DNA of 63,606 bases from Candidatus Altimarinota bacterium (lineage in GTDB: Bacteria; Patescibacteriota; Gracilibacteria; JAHISY01), in contig JAIPGZ010000005.1 of NCBI GenBank assembly GCA_021735425.1, forward strand, positions 1 through 63,606, given 5' to 3'. Positions 24,677 through 32,794 of this stretch are shown here, piece by piece (position 1 is the first letter of the stretch; each line of letters opens with the position of its first letter). The translations under genes were made by a program, and so were the position numbers. The notes under the pieces are model-generated. The model had not been told where the DNA came from. It did not search any database and saw only the letters and a list, made by a program, of their open reading frames with translations.

Positions 24677-27199
24677 TCAATCTATTACCAAATTCACCAT
24701 CTTCCCCGGCACAAAAATCTCTTTGCGAATCTCCTTTCCCTCCAGCCACTTCTGAAGCTTCTCCGACTTTTTCGCCAAATCCAACGCTTCATCCTTCGAA
24801 ATATCCGCCGCCACAGAAATCGTGTCTCGGAGTTTGCCGTTCACTGAGATTGCCAAAGTAATTGTCTCATCTTGGGCTAGTTTTGGATCGAACGACGGCC
24901 AGGCTTCGAGATGAATCGATTTCTTGTGGTCCAGTTTCTCCCAAAGTTCTTCCGCCAGATGCGGTGCAAAAGGCGCGAGAATGATAAGAAGTTTTTCAAG
25001 TTCTTTTTTTGTTAAAAGATGCTCTTCTGTTTGGTGCAAGATAACTCCATCTCTTTTTTTAACATTTTCAATTCTTAGATAATTTATAAAACTCATCAAT
25101 GTTGAAATTGAGGTATTAAATTTAAAATTCTCTATATCTTGAGAAACCTTCTTAATAGTTTTATGTAACATTTTCACATTTTTCGTATTTTTGGTTTCTC
25201 TTTCGATGGATTTTTTATTTTCTGGATTTACTTTAATAAAATAATCGTAGCTGTCTTTACAATTAATTGAATAATTCCAGACTTTTTCGAGAAATCGCCG
25301 CACACCCTCTACGCCACCTTCATTCCAGCTCGCAGCCTGATCGAAGGGTCCGATGAACATTTCATAAAGGCGCAGCGTGTCCGCGCCAAATTTCTCAATA
25401 ATCTCATCGGGATTGACGACGTTGCCCCGCGATTTCGACATTTTCTCGCCATCCGGCCCGAGAATCATTCCGTGGGAGATTCTTTTGGCGTAAGGCTCGG
25501 GCGTCGGGACGAGCTTCTGGTCGAAAAGGAATTTGTGCCAAAAGCGCGAATAAAGGAGATGAAGAACGGTGTGTTCCATCCCGCCGTTGTAGAGATCGAC
25601 TGGCAGCCATTTTTTTAATTTCTCCGGCGCGGCGAAAGCTTCATCATTTTGCGGATCGATGTAGCGGAGGAAATACCAGCTCGAACCCGCCCAGTTTGGC
25701 ATCGTGTCGGTTTCTCGTTTTGCCGCCCCGCCACATTTCGGGCAGTCGCAATTCACCCAATTTTCAATCGAGGCAAGCGGGGATTCACCTGTCTCTGTCG
25801 GCTCGTAGTTCTCGACTTCAGGTAGTTCGAGCGGCAAATATTTCAATTCGAGAGGAACTGTCCCACATTTCGAGCAATGCACGATGGGAATCGGCTCACC
25901 CCAATATCTCTGGCGACTGAAAATCCAATCGCGTAATTTGAAATTAATCGCCGCCTTGCCGACCTTTTTATTTCCGAGGAATTCGATAATCTGCTTTTTG
26001 AATTCGGCAGTTTTCAATCCGTCGAACTCGCCGGAGTTTTTAGCAATTCCGTCGCCAGTGAAACATTTTTCGCTTGAACCTTTCGGCAATCTCACCTGCC
26101 TGCCGGTAGGCATGACCACCTCGCGAATCTCGATTCCAAACTTCGTCGCGAATTCAAAATCCCGCTCGTCGTGCGCCGGCACCGCCATGATTGCGCCCGT
26201 CCCGTAACCCGCGAGGACATAATCCGCCACGAAAATTGGGATTTCCTCGTCGTTCACTGGATTGATTGCCATGACGCCTTCCAGCCGAACGCCTGTTTTT
26301 TCTTTGGACAATTCTGTGCGCTCCAAATCCGACTTCGCCGACGCGGCTGCTAAATACTGCTCAACTTCTTTCCAATTCTTGATTTGCGGTTTGAGCTTTT
26401 GAAGCAACTTAGCTTCCGGCGCGAGGACAGTGTAAGTCGCGCCAAACAAAGTGTCGGGGCGCGTCGTGAAAACTTTAATCTTTTCGGCAGAATCCGTAAT
26501 TGCGAAATCGACTTCCGCACCTTCGCTGCGTCCAATCCAATTCTGTTGTTGAATTTTAATCCGCGGCAGGAAGTCCACAGTGTCGAGTCCATCGAGTAAT
26601 TTTTGCGCGTATTTCGTAATCGCCAGCATCCACTGTTTTTTCACTCGTCGTTCAATTGCACCACCGCAGCGTTCGCATTTTCCGTCGACAACCTCTTCGT
26701 TCGCCAAACCGATTTTGCAATCGACGCACCAATTAATCGGAATTTCGGCTTGGTAGGCGAGACCAGCTTCGAAAAACTTGAGGAAAATAAATTGCGTCCA
26801 TTTGAAATATTTTGGATCGGTCGTGTCGACGACCCTATTCCAGTCGAACGAAAAACCGATTGATTTTAGTTGTTTCGTGAAATTCGCGATATTTTTTTCC
26901 GTCGCATCGCGCGGTTTGATTTTATTTTTAATCGCGAAATTCTCCGTCGGCAGTCCGAAAGCGTCGAAACCGATTGGGAAGAGAACATTCTTGCCTTCCA
27001 TCCTTTTCTTCCTGGCAACAATATCGAGCGCGGTGTAGCTCCGGCAATGCCCGACATGCAGACCATCGCCAGACGGGTAGGGGAATTCAACCAGCAGATA
27101 AAACTTCTCTTTCGGGGAATCGTCGCTGGCAGCGTAAATTTGTGCAGCCTCCCATTTTGACTGCCACTTTGACTCGAACTTTTTGTGATCAAAACTCAT
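24677..27199 (-). CDS. leuS: Leucyl-tRNA synthetase
   Basis: LeuS charges tRNA-Leu. The 840-residue protein has the HIGH box as FPYPSGDGLHVGH (residues 39-51), the zinc-like CVDCKIG..CERCGG, the editing domain (TRPDTLFGATY, GTGAIMAVPAHDERD), KMSKSRGNVVNP near residue 586, and the C-terminal domain ending VPGKMVNLVID. An in-frame palindromic insert (26095-26114) adds PTGRQVRL within the editing region. Codons between about 25000 and 25290 are visibly more AT-rich than the rest. Two extra 3'-end copies lie downstream. The leader between the promoter-like TAAAAT and the ATG is made of stutter repeats. Confidence 0.97.
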   Translation of the reverse strand: MSFDHKKFESKWQSKWEAAQIYAASDDSPKEKFYLLVEFPYPSGDGLHVGHCRSYTALDIVARKKRMEGKNVLFPIGFDAFGLPTENFAIKNKIKPRDATEKNIANFTKQLKSIGFSFDWNRVVDTTDPKYFKWTQFIFLKFFEAGLAYQAEIPINWCVDCKIGLANEEVVDGKCERCGGAIERRVKKQWMLAITKYAQKLLDGLDTVDFLPRIKIQQQNWIGRSEGAEVDFAITDSAEKIKVFTTRPDTLFGATYTVLAPEAKLLQKLKPQIKNWKEVEQYLAAASAKSDLERTELSKEKTGVRLEGVMAINPVNDEEIPIFVADYVLAGYGTGAIMAVPAHDERDFEFATKFGIEIREVVMPTGRQVRLPKGSSEKCFTGDGIAKNSGEFDGLKTAEFKKQIIEFLGNKKVGKAAINFKLRDWIFSRQRYWGEPIPIVHCSKCGTVPLELKYLPLELPEVENYEPTETGESPLASIENWVNCDCPKCGGAAKRETDTMPNWAGSSWYFLRYIDPQNDEAFAAPEKLKKWLPVDLYNGGMEHTVLHLLYSRFWHKFLFDQKLVPTPEPYAKRISHGMILGPDGEKMSKSRGNVVNPDEIIEKFGADTLRLYEMFIGPFDQAASWNEGGVEGVRRFLEKVWNYSINCKDSYDYFIKVNPENKKSIERETKNTKNVKMLHKTIKKVSQDIENFKFNTSISTLMSFINYLRIENVKKRDGVILHQTEEHLLTKKELEKLLIILAPFAPHLAEELWEKLDHKKSIHLEAWPSFDPKLAQDETITLAISVNGKLRDTISVAADISKDEALDLAKKSEKLQKWLEGKEIRKEIFVPGKMVNLVID
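26095..26114 (-). repeat. In-frame palindromic insert in leuS
   Basis: GCCTGCC/GGTAGGC (26098-26111) is a near-perfect palindrome with one G-T pair. It encodes PTGRQV between EVVM and LPKGSSEKCF. The same type of Gly-Arg-Gln peptide from a CCTGCC-GGCAGG repeat occurs in proteins of many environmental bacteria, from memory. Confidence 0.55.
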
Positions 27200-27332
27200 T
27201 TAGTAGTTGTGTAGTGAATAGTTAGTAGTTGGTAGACTCCCTCACTTGCATCTGATTTTAGCTTAAAATCAAAACACTTCGAATCCATCAGCCCTTATTC
27301 CATTATTCCTTTATTCCACTATTCTAATTCCC

Positions 27333-27962
27333 ATGGAACTCAAAACTTCCGGCATCGTTTTAAAAAAGCAAAACTTCGGCGAAGCTGATCGGATTTTGCG
27401 CATCTTCAGTCAAGAATTAGGAATAATCAGTGCCATCGCCAAAGGTGTGAAGAAAATTACCTCGAAGAAGGGTGGCTGTCTGGAGCTTTTTTGTGAAAGT
27501 AATTTACGTCTCTACCGCCGCAAAGGAGAGCTATTCCTCATCACCGACGCTGCGACGAAGAAGAATTTCGAGAGCAAAGATTTGGAAGTATTGAAGACCG
27601 CTTATGCCGCTAACGAGCTGCTGCTGAATATCGCTCCGCCCGAAAAAGAATTACCAAAAATTTACAAAATCTTTGCCGACTTCCTCGCACTGTTGCCGAC
27701 AGCCAAGAAACTCCAACTTCTCAAAATCGCTTTCTTCGCTAAGACTCTGAATATTTTTGGCTTTCTCGAAGACAGTGCAAGCATGCCAGAAAGAGAACGT
27801 AAATTCTTTAAGTTTATTTTGCATTCCGATTTCACGGAAATCCTCAAGCTCGCCGCAGATCCAGAAATCTTCCGAGCAGCCGAAAATAAACTCGCTGAAA
27901 TTCTGGAAAATGTCAGTGAAAAAATCTCCAAGGTTTCCGCCGCGACGCAGGGTTGGAGCTGA
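27333..27962 (+). CDS. recO: DNA repair protein RecO
   Basis: RecO helps RecR load RecA onto SSB-coated DNA. This 209-residue protein has the N-terminal OB fold with the family opening LKTSGIVLKKQNFGEADRIL..FSQELGIISAIAKGVKK, and the helical rest (KTAYAANELLLNIAPPEKELP, LLKIAFFAKTLNIFGFL). It is slightly shorter than average, and the usual zinc cysteines are absent, which is common in the family. Start ATG 27333. Confidence 0.9.
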   Translation: MELKTSGIVLKKQNFGEADRILRIFSQELGIISAIAKGVKKITSKKGGCLELFCESNLRLYRRKGELFLITDAATKKNFESKDLEVLKTAYAANELLLNIAPPEKELPKIYKIFADFLALLPTAKKLQLLKIAFFAKTLNIFGFLEDSASMPERERKFFKFILHSDFTEILKLAADPEIFRAAENKLAEILENVSEKISKVSAATQGWS

Positions 27963-28009
27963 AGAAATATTAAATATTGAGATATAATTTTAATTTTAAA
28001 TTCATTTGA

Positions 28010-28423
28010 ATGAATCAACTTCAAACTTCAAACAACAACGTTCGAGAATCTCTTAAGTTTAACCAAGGTTTTAGCTCTATTTTAGAAGTTTTAACAAATC
28101 ACATAAAAGAGCGTGATCCGTCAGAAGAATCACCGCGACTAGATGCAAAAATTAAAGATAGTGATTCAATTAGTCTGTATTGTACAATTTTAAAATTACT
28201 CAACATAAATTCAGGAGAAGAGCCAAGCCTAGCTGATAAAGTTTTCGATTTATTGTCGAAAACAAGAAAAGATACTTGTAAATCTCTCGCTGAAAAAATC
28301 GTCAGAATTAAATATCGAAATGAGATTCAGAGAGCTTCACAAATAGAAGAAGAACAACAACGTAGAGACGCGATTAATCGCGTCTCTACAACCAACAACC
28401 AACGACTAGCAACTAAAAACTAG
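28010..28423 (+). CDS. Hypothetical protein with repeat-derived C-terminus
   Basis: A 137-residue helical protein (MNQLQTSNNNVRESLKF...) with no recognised domain. The last 20 residues (RRDAINRVSTTNNQRLATKN) are encoded by a GTAG-footed palindrome and a stutter repeat, so the original C-terminus has probably been replaced. It lies between recO and lgt in the same direction. Confidence 0.5.
   Translation: MNQLQTSNNNVRESLKFNQGFSSILEVLTNHIKERDPSEESPRLDAKIKDSDSISLYCTILKLLNINSGEEPSLADKVFDLLSKTRKDTCKSLAEKIVRIKYRNEIQRASQIEEEQQRRDAINRVSTTNNQRLATKN
28362..28389. repeat. 28-bp perfect palindrome with GTAG feet
   Basis: GTAGAGACGCGATT and AATCGCGTCTCTAC form a perfect palindrome with GTAG at each foot. 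It differs from the GGAACGGGC family near the transposase. It lies in frame at the 3' end of the hypothetical gene. Confidence 0.75.
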
Positions 28424-28441
28424 CCACTATAAACTACCGAG

Positions 28442-29203
28442 GTGATTTGGACTCACAATCTTAATCCCGTCCTCCTCGACCTCGGCTTCCTCCAAGTCCG
28501 TTGGTACGGTATTTTTTATGCCGTCTCTTTTCTGCTCGCTTACTTTTGGCTACGGAATTCAGCGCAAAAAAAGTTAATCAATATTTCCGCACAACAAGTC
28601 GAAGATTTAATTTTTGGGATAATTTTGGGGGTAATTTTGGGTGGGAGGATTGGCTATTTTTTGTTTTACAATTTCAGCGAATTTTTCAGTTTGGAAATTC
28701 TTAAAATTTGGCACGGTGGCATGAGCTTCCACGGTGGACTAATCGGCGTCTTATTGGCAATTTTTTATTTCGCAAGAAAATGGAGAAAAAGCTTTTTTGA
28801 AATTAGTGACCTCATCACCATCCCCGCCGCACTCGGTTTGATGTTTGGCCGATTGGGAAATTTCGTCAACGGCGAACTGTGGGGGAAACCCACGAATGCC
28901 GATTGGGGAGTCGTTTTCCCAAGTGCCGATGAGCAACCTCGCTTCCCGAGTCAACTTTTCGAAGCCGCGAAAAATTTACTGATTGCTGAAATTTTATTTT
29001 CGACTTTTCGCCAAAAACCGCGCCGCGGAATTTTGAGCTTTCTGTTTCTAACTTTTTACGGTGGAGGCAGAATTTTGGTTGAGTTTTTTTTACGAGAACC
29101 GCTTGACGGCTTCATCTTCGGAATGCCACGCGGAGCATTTTTTTCCATCCCAGTTTTACTAATTGGGGTTGCTGGATTGCTGTGGGTAAATAAAAAAGCA
29201 TAA
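28442..29203 (+). CDS. lgt: Prolipoprotein diacylglyceryl transferase
   Basis: Lgt attaches diacylglycerol to the lipobox cysteine of prolipoproteins in the membrane. This 253-residue protein (GTG start) has about seven transmembrane segments, the opening LLDLGFLQVRWYGIFYAVSF, HGGMSFHGGLIG near residue 93 and the signature GRLGNFVNGELWGKPT near residue 136 with the essential Arg and Asn. The lipoprotein at 12689-13675 is a likely substrate. The message leader consists of stutter repeat sequence. Confidence 0.95.
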   Translation: MIWTHNLNPVLLDLGFLQVRWYGIFYAVSFLLAYFWLRNSAQKKLINISAQQVEDLIFGIILGVILGGRIGYFLFYNFSEFFSLEILKIWHGGMSFHGGLIGVLLAIFYFARKWRKSFFEISDLITIPAALGLMFGRLGNFVNGELWGKPTNADWGVVFPSADEQPRFPSQLFEAAKNLLIAEILFSTFRQKPRRGILSFLFLTFYGGGRILVEFFLREPLDGFIFGMPRGAFFSIPVLLIGVAGLLWVNKKA

Positions 29204-29243
29204 AAAAAAAACCTTATTCTCTTATTCTTTATCCCTTATCTGC

Positions 29244-31379
29244 TCATGCCCGAGCGGCAGAAGTGATACCATCGACTCTTTCTAGCTCTCCCAACAGCTT
29301 TTCCAACTGCTCGACACCTTTCACCTCGATCGTCATTTCATGGATGATTTCATGTTTATCGCTGCGCTTCAAGCTCAAATCGGCAATATTAATCTCCATC
29401 TTGGCAATCACTTCGGCAATATCATGCAACATCCCAACGCGATTTTTTGCGGTAATTGCGATTTTAACTAATTTGGATTTCACATCACTGACGAATTGTG
29501 CTCGCAACTTCCTTTCATCAGCGACACGGCGAATTTGTTTGCAATCTGCTTTATGAATCATCGCACCATTCCGACTCATCACTGCGAGAATAACGTCACC
29601 CGCTTTCGGCTCGCAACATTTCGCCAGCTTTGTAGCTAGTCCACTCACACCTTCTACTAATACGTCGCCTTTTTTCGCAGAAGAATCATCGAGTGAGGCA
29701 ACCGGTTTTTTGCCAGTTTTTTTGACGGCAAATTCTTCGAATTCAAATAAGTCTTTCACTACCGCAGAAGAGGAAACACTGCCGTTACCGACTCTTTCGA
29801 GTAGTAATTCCCGTTCTTTTTTGCCTAAATTTTGCTTTTTATAATCACGCAGCATGGAATAATCTGCATCCAGTTTCGCCTTGCCTAGCCGGGCTAATTT
29901 TTTATTAATTAAATCTTTTCCCAAAAGAAGATTTTCACTTTTACCGAGCGACGAAAAGTAAGCGCGAATTTTAGATTTAGCTGAAGTTGTTTTAGCGAAA
30001 GACAACCAAAAACGATTCGGTTTCGCATCCTTGCGGGTAAGAATTTCCACTACATCACCATTTTTTAATTTGGTATCTAGTTTCGCAATCTTGCCGTCAA
30101 TCTTGGCCCCCACGCAGGTATGACCGATATTGGTATGAATAATGTAGGCAAAATCAATCGGCGTCGCTTCGGCTGGCAAATCAAAAACATCGCCCTTCGG
30201 AGTGAGCACAAAAATCCGATCCTCCAAAACATCGCTCGTCAGCGAGGCAGTGAATTCAGAATTATCCTGCATCGATTCATGTAGCTCCACCAAGCCTCGA
30301 ATCCATTTTAATTTTTCTTCCTCGACTTTGACCGACTTTTTGTTTTCAGAATAAGCGAAATGCGCCGCCGCGCCGCGTTCCGCTGCAGAATGCATTTCGT
30401 CGGTGCGAATCTGAATTTCAGTCGGAGAGTTACGATTGAGACCTATGACGGTAGTATGCAACGACTGATAACCGTTGGGCTTTGGCACAGCGATGAAATC
30501 TTTGAAACGATGAGAAAGGGGAGTGTAATAATGATGGAGGATTCCCAGCGCTGCATAACAATCAGCCGTCGTTTTCACAATCACCCGCAACGCAAACAAA
30601 TCGTAAAGCTCTTCAACCGAAGGATATTTCTTAAGTTGCAGCTTCCGCCAAATCGAATAAAAATGTTTAATTCTTCCTCCGACCTTGACTTCGATATTTT
30701 CTTTTTTGAATATTTTTTCTAAAGTTTTTTGTGCACTTTCGATGAAATTTTTACGACCAGTCGAAGTACCAGCAACTGCTTTTTCGATTTTGTGAAATTC
30801 CTCAGGATGCAAAGTTTTGAAAGCGAGATCCTCTAAGCGCGATTTAAATTCATACAAACCGAGCCGCGCAGCAATCGGCGCATAAACTTCTAGCGTTTCT
30901 TGGGCAATTCTTTTTTGTTTGTCTGGACGCACGTGAACAATCGTCTCCATATTATGCAGCCGATCAGCCAGCTTGATAAAAATGACCCGAATATCCCGCG
31001 CCATCGCAACAAACATTTTGCGCAAATTCTCAACCTGCCGCTCTTGTCCCTGATAACGCACCGTGCCTAATTTTTCCATATCGAGACAAAGACTAGCGAC
31101 AGTGCTGCCAAATTTATCTTCAATTGTTTTCAAATCCTCCTCAGTATCTTCAATCACATCGTGTAACAGGCAGGCGATCAAAGCATCCTCGTCGGGTCGC
31201 AGCGTGAGTAAATGAAGTGTGGCAGCGACAGGATGGATGAAATAAGGTTCACCGGAAAATCTTTTTTGACCAGCATGCGCCGCTTTCGCGAAATCGTAAG
31301 CCTCGGTAATCCTGTCGAAATTAGCTTTCGGCAAATACTCCTTAACCGCTTCGAGAATTTTTTTGAGAGAACTATCCAT
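29244..31379 (-). CDS. spoT: RelA/SpoT-family (p)ppGpp synthetase/hydrolase
   Basis: A 711-residue long RSH protein controlling the stringent response. The HD hydrolase domain is present (CLLHDVIEDTEED near residue 70, KLADRLHNMET near 137), so it may both make and break (p)ppGpp. The synthetase (about residues 230-340, KPNGYQSLHTTVIG), the TGS domain (FVLTPKGDVFDLPAEATPIDFAY near 392) and a C-terminal ACT domain follow. It is the only alarmone gene in the window. Confidence 0.95.
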   Translation of the reverse strand: MDSSLKKILEAVKEYLPKANFDRITEAYDFAKAAHAGQKRFSGEPYFIHPVAATLHLLTLRPDEDALIACLLHDVIEDTEEDLKTIEDKFGSTVASLCLDMEKLGTVRYQGQERQVENLRKMFVAMARDIRVIFIKLADRLHNMETIVHVRPDKQKRIAQETLEVYAPIAARLGLYEFKSRLEDLAFKTLHPEEFHKIEKAVAGTSTGRKNFIESAQKTLEKIFKKENIEVKVGGRIKHFYSIWRKLQLKKYPSVEELYDLFALRVIVKTTADCYAALGILHHYYTPLSHRFKDFIAVPKPNGYQSLHTTVIGLNRNSPTEIQIRTDEMHSAAERGAAAHFAYSENKKSVKVEEEKLKWIRGLVELHESMQDNSEFTASLTSDVLEDRIFVLTPKGDVFDLPAEATPIDFAYIIHTNIGHTCVGAKIDGKIAKLDTKLKNGDVVEILTRKDAKPNRFWLSFAKTTSAKSKIRAYFSSLGKSENLLLGKDLINKKLARLGKAKLDADYSMLRDYKKQNLGKKERELLLERVGNGSVSSSAVVKDLFEFEEFAVKKTGKKPVASLDDSSAKKGDVLVEGVSGLATKLAKCCEPKAGDVILAVMSRNGAMIHKADCKQIRRVADERKLRAQFVSDVKSKLVKIAITAKNRVGMLHDIAEVIAKMEINIADLSLKRSDKHEIIHEMTIEVKGVEQLEKLLGELERVDGITSAARA

Positions 31380-31480
31380 CTGACAGGCTTTTATTTTAAC
31401 GAAAAAGACTTCGAAACCGAAGTGGTAAAGTTAATTAAAAATGGAACGGCATAGCCAACCGAAGAGCGAAAATCGAAAAT

Positions 31481-31557
31481 TGGTGGGCGGAGAAGGACTT
31501 GAACCTTCGACCTCGTCGTTATCAGCGACGCGCTCTAACCAGCTGAGCTACCCGCCC
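31481..31557 (-). tRNA. tRNA-Ile (GAT anticodon)
   Basis: A 77-nt cloverleaf on the minus strand. Acceptor GGGCGGG pairs with TCCGCCC; D arm GCTCAGCTGGTTAGAGC; anticodon loop CTGATAA in the stem CGTCG/CGACG; T arm AAGGTTCAAGTCCTT. Discriminator A and the CCA end are encoded. Confidence 0.95.
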
Positions 31558-31570
31558 GAGCAGCCGAGCG

Positions 31571-31598
31571 ATTTTAAGCGATTTTGCTAAAATTTCAA
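31571..31598 (-). promoter_or_regulatory. Promoter of tRNA-Ile, TTGAAA-N16-TAAAAT
   Basis: Minus strand -35 TTGAAA, 16-nt spacer, -10 TAAAAT 13 nt before the tRNA. Confidence 0.65.
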
Positions 31599-31689
31599 AC
31601 TCCCTCACTTTACCATTTTCCGATTTATCAAATTGACAATTATAAATTTTTAAAATAAATTCACGTCTCATTTTTTTAACCCAAAAAAT

Positions 31690-31917
31690 ATGCCTAAAAT
31701 TGAAGTCGAAGTAAATGACCTCGTTAGCTATGGAGAACTTGGAAACAAATTGCTTAAGATTCTAGAGGAACAAGGCTTTGTTCCCTCTTGTGAAAATCCC
31801 AACAAAAGTGTTTGGGAAGGTAAAACTCCGCTCGAGGATATCTTCGCTCTCGCAGGAACAACAAGAGATCAATTATGCGACATGGGAATTTATATTGATG
31901 AGATTCCACAAGATTGA
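31690..31917 (+). CDS. Small hypothetical protein
   Basis: A 75-residue acidic protein (MPKIEVEVNDLVSYGELGNKL...) preceded by the leader TTTAACCCAAAAAAT that also occurs before other starts here. No domain is recognised. It has two cysteines (FVPSCENP, DQLCDMG). It lies upstream of the MBL hydrolase, which has its own promoter. Confidence 0.6.
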   Translation: MPKIEVEVNDLVSYGELGNKLLKILEEQGFVPSCENPNKSVWEGKTPLEDIFALAGTTRDQLCDMGIYIDEIPQD

Positions 31918-31941
31918 AAATTAGTCGGAAGCCGGTATGAT
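31914..31941 (+). promoter_or_regulatory. Promoter TTGAAA-N16-TATGAT, leaderless
   Basis: -35 TTGAAA overlaps the stop of the 75-residue gene. -10 TATGAT ends 7 nt before ATG 31949, so it selects that start over the in-frame ATG at 31937, which overlaps the -10 itself. Confidence 0.6.
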
Positions 31942-31948
31942 TTCATTA

Positions 31949-32794
31949 ATGCCAAAAAGATTCTTATTCAGACTTTACGGAATTCTCGGAATTTGTGGAA
32001 CCGTTTTAATTTTTGGATTTTGGAGTCTCCCTTCGCATGATTTGGAAACAACTTTTCTCGATGTCGGACAGGGTGACGCGATTTTGATTCGCACTCCGCA
32101 GCAGCAAAAAATTCTAATCGATGCCGGTCAACCAGGACAGATTCTCCCACCACTCGCCGAAGAATTAAGTTTCTGGGAACGCAAAATTCAGCTCGCAATT
32201 TTAACTCATCCCGATACCGACCATATCGCCGGCTTTTTAGAAATTTTAAAAAGATACGAGGTAGAGAATATTTTATTAACTGGAGTGCAACACGAGACAC
32301 AGTGGTACGACGAGATTTTGAAGGAAATCGCCCGCCAACAAATTCCTGTTTTAATCGCAGACGCCGAACAAGATTTTAAATTTGGTGAAGTGTTTTTTGA
32401 TATTTTTTGGCCCGATGAAAATTTGCTGGGAGCCAGCCTGACTGATGCGAACGCCGGCTCGATTGCTTTGAAAATGACTTTTGGCAAGACAACGGCAATT
32501 TTGACCGGCGATCTCGATCTCGAGTCAGAGGAGAAAATTTTAAAAAATGCACCCAACCTAACAGCGCAAGTTTTGAAAATCAGTCACCACGGCAGCCGCA
32601 CTGCGAGCTCAGCGAAATTTCTGGCAGCAGTGAATCCCGATTTTGCAATCATCTCGGCAGGGGAGGGGAATTCCTTCGGACATCCGCACGAAGAAGTTTT
32701 GGCGCGATTGGAAAATTCTAAGATTCTCGAAACAGCAAAAATAGGGAGCATAAAATTAGTCTCCGACGGCGAAAAATGGAGGACTGAGAATTAA
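31949..32794 (+). CDS. ComEC/Rec2-like metallo-beta-lactamase-fold hydrolase
   Basis: A 281-residue exported or membrane-anchored protein (one N-terminal hydrophobic segment) with the C-terminal MBL domain of ComEC: TTFLDVGQGDAILIRTPQQ, the metal motif LTHPDTDHIAGF, TAILTGDLD and ISHHGSRTASSAKFL. In full ComEC this domain degrades the non-transported DNA strand. The competence membrane domain is missing, as in stand-alone relatives, so the substrate is uncertain. It overlaps the convergent ATPase gene by 4 nt. Confidence 0.85.
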   Translation: MPKRFLFRLYGILGICGTVLIFGFWSLPSHDLETTFLDVGQGDAILIRTPQQQKILIDAGQPGQILPPLAEELSFWERKIQLAILTHPDTDHIAGFLEILKRYEVENILLTGVQHETQWYDEILKEIARQQIPVLIADAEQDFKFGEVFFDIFWPDENLLGASLTDANAGSIALKMTFGKTTAILTGDLDLESEEKILKNAPNLTAQVLKISHHGSRTASSAKFLAAVNPDFAIISAGEGNSFGHPHEEVLARLENSKILETAKIGSIKLVSDGEKWRTEN

